From NCBI GenBank assembly GCA_944390875.1, contig CALXRO010000007.1, positions 1 through 7,880 of the forward strand: a DNA stretch of 7,880 bases. The letters run 5' to 3'. The notes beneath the pieces are model-generated. The model saw only the letters and a list, made by a program, of their open reading frames with translations. It ran no database searches and was not told the origin of the DNA. Of this stretch, positions 6,792-7,880 are shown one piece after another. Origin of the DNA: an uncultured Rickettsiales bacterium. Its GTDB lineage: Bacteria; Pseudomonadota; Alphaproteobacteria; Rickettsiales; UBA1997. The stretch's first letter is position 1; every line of letters starts with the position of its first letter. The position numbers were made by a program, and so were the translations under genes.

Positions 6792-7654
6792 TTATTTGAT
6801 AAGTATATCATCTATCATATTATTAGTTATATTTTCTGTATTACTATCAGAATATGATCTTTTTATATTTTCATCTATTTTTTTGTTAGATTCAGGAGTA
6901 CTAAATTTTTCTGAGATTATTTTATTTATCATTTCTTGATTTATTAATATTGTGCCATTTTTTGAAATTTTTACGACTTTATTAATATTGTTTATATTAA
7001 TACCAGCTCCTGATTTTAATGAAATATATTTTATAAAACCTTCAAATAATCCAATATCTCTTCCAGTAAAATCTGAAAATTTTAGCATATCAAACTTTTT
7101 TCTTTGAAGTTTATTTAATTCTATTTCAAAAGCATAGCTTCCATTATAAAAGGCTATATGTCTGTTTCCATCTCTTGATATTTTATCATCTATTTTATCA
7201 AATAGAATGCTGTTGTCATAATCTTTAATATATTCTTGATACTTAGGACTTACATTTTGCCAAAGAAAATCTTTTGCTGCATTTGCACAGTTTTTACCTT
7301 TAACAATATGTTTTAAGTTTTTATCTGAAATTATTCTTAAGCTTTCAAGTTTACTAGCAAGATTACAAAATTCATTATAGTCTGCTCCAGTTTTTATTTT
7401 AAAATTTTCTATATCATTACCATCATTATGATTAAAATTTTTATTGGTATCACTAATAACTTCCTTACATTTATTCGCTAGAAATTTTAATGTATGCTTA
7501 ACATTATTACAAATATCCTTATAAAAAGATTCTGATTTAAATTATTATTATTTATATTAACATATAAGATACTAGAGTTTACGTTATATTCTTTTAAAAT
7601 ATTCTTTGTATTATTATTAAATATATTGCTTAGAGAATTATAAAAAATATTAAT
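6792..7654 (-). pseudogene. Start-less, frame-broken gene of unknown function
   Basis: One minus-strand frame is open from 7541 to the TAA at 6794-6792 (249 codons), far longer than chance allows in such AT-rich DNA. The only usual start in it is the ATG at 7088-7086, which would yield just the last 98 residues. Upstream of that ATG the translation still looks protein-like, for example GKNCANAAKDFLW and KISRDGNRHIAFYNGSYAF. Beyond the stop at 7544-7542 the sequence continues in the next frame, open from 7654 to 7490. The two frames overlap at five T (minus strand, 7527-7523), where one extra T would join them. The extended frame also lacks ATG, GTG and TTG; an ATT at 7654-7652 follows AAGG by 9 bases. 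A decaying pseudogene, a sequencing indel, slippage, or unusual initiation are all possible. No domain is recognised, and no signal peptide or membrane helix is evident. Confidence 0.5.
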
Positions 7655-7665
7655 TTATAATAACC

Positions 7666-7694
7666 TTGATTTTAACTATGAGATATTTTATATT
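7666..7694 (+). promoter_or_regulatory. Putative sigma70-type promoter of tRNA-Phe
   Basis: TTGATT (7666-7671) and TATATT (7689-7694) are separated by 17 bases on the plus strand. Initiation near 7701 would begin about 6 bases before the mature tRNA 5' end, a normal short leader. The support is position plus hexamer match. Confidence 0.45.
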
Positions 7695-7706
7695 TCCAAG
7701 TACTAT

Positions 7707-7782
7707 GCCCAGATAGCTCAGTTGGTAGAGCAAAGGACTGAAAATCCTTGTGTCGGCAGTTCAATTCTGCCTCTGGGCACCA
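7707..7782 (+). tRNA. tRNA-Phe (anticodon GAA)
   Basis: This is a complete 76-base cloverleaf. The acceptor arms GCCCAGA and TCTGGGC pair perfectly over 7 bp. The D arm is GCTC/GAGC with loop AGTTGGTA. The anticodon arm is AAGGA/TCCTT around CTGAAAA, giving anticodon GAA. The T arm is GGCAG/CTGCC around TTCAATT. The discriminator is A, and CCA is encoded at 7780-7782. It reads phenylalanine codons UUU and UUC, which are heavily used in this AT-rich genome. No strong terminator follows. Its 3' 22 bases lie antisense to the end of nth. Confidence 0.97.
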
Positions 7783-7880
7783 TTATCTTTAAAATAATCA
7801 CAATACTGCGACAATCCACAGGAGCTACATTGTGGTTTTAGTGCTTTACATTCATATCTACCAAACATCACTAGGTTATT
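7761..7880 (-). CDS. nth: Endonuclease III, C-terminal iron-sulfur end (partial)
   Basis: Endonuclease III is a DNA N-glycosylase/AP lyase that removes oxidised pyrimidines in base excision repair. Only the last 39 codons are inside the window, entering from the right edge. They read VMFGRYECKALKPQC and on through SSCGLSQYC, giving cysteines in the spacing C-x6-C-x2-C-x5-C, the [4Fe-4S] motif of the HhH-GPD glycosylases. The residues GRYxCKAxKPxC match endonuclease III better than MutY. After the last cysteine comes a 12-residue tail ending in GAQRQN, and the TGA stop is at 7763-7761. The last six codons and the stop are therefore antisense to the 3' part of tRNA-Phe. The catalytic helix-hairpin-helix part lies outside the window. 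Confidence 0.92.
   Translation of the reverse strand, partial: NNLVMFGRYECKALKPQCSSCGLSQYCDYFKDNGAQRQN

Noticed and set aside
7783..7800. Terminator after tRNA-Phe
   Set aside because: Only a 5-bp ATTAT/ATAAT stem is possible, with no T run; it is not distinguishable from background.
7761..7880. MutY instead of endonuclease III
   Set aside because: The cysteine spacing is shared, but GRYxCKAxKPxC fits endonuclease III; MutY usually has an LGAxVC-type sequence before the first cysteine and a further C-terminal domain.
1..7880. Alternative genetic code (UGA read as Trp or Gly)
   Set aside because: UGA ends yajQ, pepA and nth at the expected family ends, and no gene needs UGA read-through.

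Overview
The window is very AT-rich (G+C by eye about a quarter) and reads as a compact, reduced bacterial chromosome. TAA, TAG and TGA all serve as stops and tryptophan is TGG, so the standard bacterial code applies. The tRNA-Phe with encoded CCA, the alphaproteobacterial look of MltG and PepA, and the peptidoglycan genes suggest a Gram-negative proteobacterium, perhaps a host-associated alphaproteobacterium of Rickettsiales or Holosporales type. That placement is inference; no rRNA or other decisive marker is present.

Layout, left to right. At 1-110 lies the start of a leftward gene with a signal peptide, running off the window. A short intergenic region (111-285) holds divergent promoter-like boxes. 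mltG (286-1242, rightward, TTG start) converges on a leftward MurC/Mpl-type Mur ligase (1268-2695) with a 25-base gap. Both concern peptidoglycan, but they are transcribed separately.

Further right is a tight leftward operon with its own promoter: yajQ (5531-5040), pepA (5037-3643) and a membrane-anchored zincin-type metallopeptidase (3646-2795). pepA starts 2 bases after the yajQ stop, and the zincin overlaps pepA by ATGA. To its right is an unrecognised helical/coiled-coil gene (6593-5652) with the only consensus Shine-Dalgarno sequence seen here and a clear hairpin after its stop.

The right end holds a leftward open region (6792-7654) that looks like one gene but has no usual start codon and a one-base frame break at a five-base homopolymer; I treat it as a probable pseudogene. 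Then comes tRNA-Phe(GAA) (7707-7782, rightward). The last element is the 3' end of nth (endonuclease III, leftward), whose stop codon lies inside the tRNA gene on the opposite strand.

I see no insertion sequence, CRISPR array, phage module or rRNA. The least ordinary items are the zincin coupled to pepA, the start-less frame-broken gene, and the nth/tRNA antisense overlap. None of these by itself shows a new system.
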